Below are positions 63,702 to 64,000 of a stretch of DNA of 64,000 nucleotides, piece after piece. The position numbers and the translations under genes were made by a program. The stretch is taken from contig NZ_JZHZ01000007.1 of assembly GCF_000963005.1 (NCBI RefSeq), forward strand, positions 910,025 through 974,024, read 5' to 3'. This DNA comes from Xanthomonas sp. GPE 39. Lineage in GTDB: Bacteria > Pseudomonadota > Gammaproteobacteria > Xanthomonadales > Xanthomonadaceae. Each line of letters opens with the position of its first letter. Position 1 is the first letter of the stretch. The notes under the pieces are model-generated. The model was not told where the DNA came from. It saw only the letters and a program-made list of their open reading frames with translations, and made no database searches.

Positions 63702-64000
63702 GCCGTCCCTCCATGACATCCATGTACCAACGTTCGACCTGCATGTTGAGGTGATCGTAGTCGCCCAACACGGCACGTGGCGTGTCTGCGCGCAGTCCCG
63801 ATTGCACTTGTTCCATCACCTCGATGTCCTCGCGCAATACTTTCTCGGCGCCTTGCAGATGTCCCAGCAGCACTGCGTCGGAACCGGAGTAGCGACATTT
63901 CTTGCGTGCGGTGACGTAGTAAACGATCAGGTCGGTGCGTTGCGCGGAGACCGGCTGGTGGTGCTCGATGATGAAGGAGTAACCACCGGATCCCGATGCG
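63691..64000 (-). CDS. Aromatic ring-hydroxylating (Rieske-type) oxygenase alpha subunit, C-terminal part
   Basis: Only the last 102 residues are inside the window; the gene continues beyond base 64000. The visible part includes YSFIIEHHQPVSAQRTDLIV, a strand-rich segment, then EKVLREDIEVMEQVQSGLRA, the late helix typical of Rieske non-haem oxygenase alpha subunits (E-D-x-x-x-x-E-x-x-Q-x-G-L), and ends MDVMEGRHVL. The Rieske centre and iron-binding triad lie outside, so the assignment rests on this helix. The stop at 63691 overlaps the acyltransferase start, suggesting a common pathway that probably continues leftward of the next window. Confidence 0.55.
   Translation of the reverse strand, partial: ASGSGGYSFIIEHHQPVSAQRTDLIVYYVTARKKCRYSGSDAVLLGHLQGAEKVLREDIEVMEQVQSGLRADTPRAVLGDYDHLNMQVERWYMDVMEGRHVL

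Overview
The window reads as chromosome of a plant-associated Xanthomonadaceae bacterium, most likely Xanthomonas. Pointers are a probable XVIPCD-tailed type IV secretion effector, tandem periplasmic DsbA proteins beside a cytochrome c4, an M2 (ACE-like) dipeptidase, a plant-type GshA, a neprosin-domain protein, and plant cell wall enzymes with CBM2 modules on Gly/Ser/Thr linkers. Most genes are GC-rich and tightly packed. The decayed genes and moderate GC recall the early-branching X. albilineans/X. sacchari group, but that placement is an inference. I see no tRNA, rRNA, IS element, prophage or CRISPR array.

Layout. 1-1.7 kb: broken gene and probable peptidoglycan-degrading T4SS effector. 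2-5.3 kb (-): cca and slt. 5.5-9.9 kb (-): a compact, lower-GC five-gene operon (TauD-like dioxygenase, sulfotransferase, class III aminotransferase, second 2OG-Fe(II) oxygenase, P-loop kinase). It looks like an acquired, uncharacterised small-molecule pathway and is the most novel part of the window. 10.4-13.3 kb: TonB-dependent receptor behind an AT-rich gap. 13.4-16.7 kb (-): EEP phosphohydrolase, two DsbA proteins, cytochrome c4. 16.8-22.4 kb: engB, VIT-like transporter, gshA, an OmpR/EnvZ-type pair. 22.6-25 kb: formaldehyde detoxification (frmA, frmB) behind a frameshifted frmR remnant.

25.8-38.3 kb: GH12 glucanase-CBM2, PL4 rhamnogalacturonan lyase and a beta-helix-CBM2 protein form a discontinuous plant cell wall region. 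Housekeeping genes lie between them: DUF924, a glutaredoxin-HesB-rhodanese fusion, polysaccharide deacetylase, alaA, rsgA, a QEGLA protein and a frameshifted SGNH hydrolase. 38.6-46 kb: GNAT, MFS exporter, glycine riboswitch plus gcvP, a non-coding region with a DnaA-box cluster, a MazG-like protein and a small membrane protein. 46.1-53 kb: M2 peptidase, then a lipid A modification module (eptA and a PAP2 phosphatase) divergent from a PmrAB-like two-component system, with three 11-bp-phased repeats between them. 53.3-64 kb: neprosin-domain protein, GNAT-minCDE operon, DesK/DesR-like pair, START-like protein, DUF423, a VanY-like peptidase, and a NeuD-like acyltransferase overlapping the 3' end of a Rieske-type oxygenase gene cut by the window edge.

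Start codons were moved inward from the longest open frame where the signal peptide, Shine-Dalgarno sequence or family length favoured it. Functions rest on motif recognition by eye; no database search was run.
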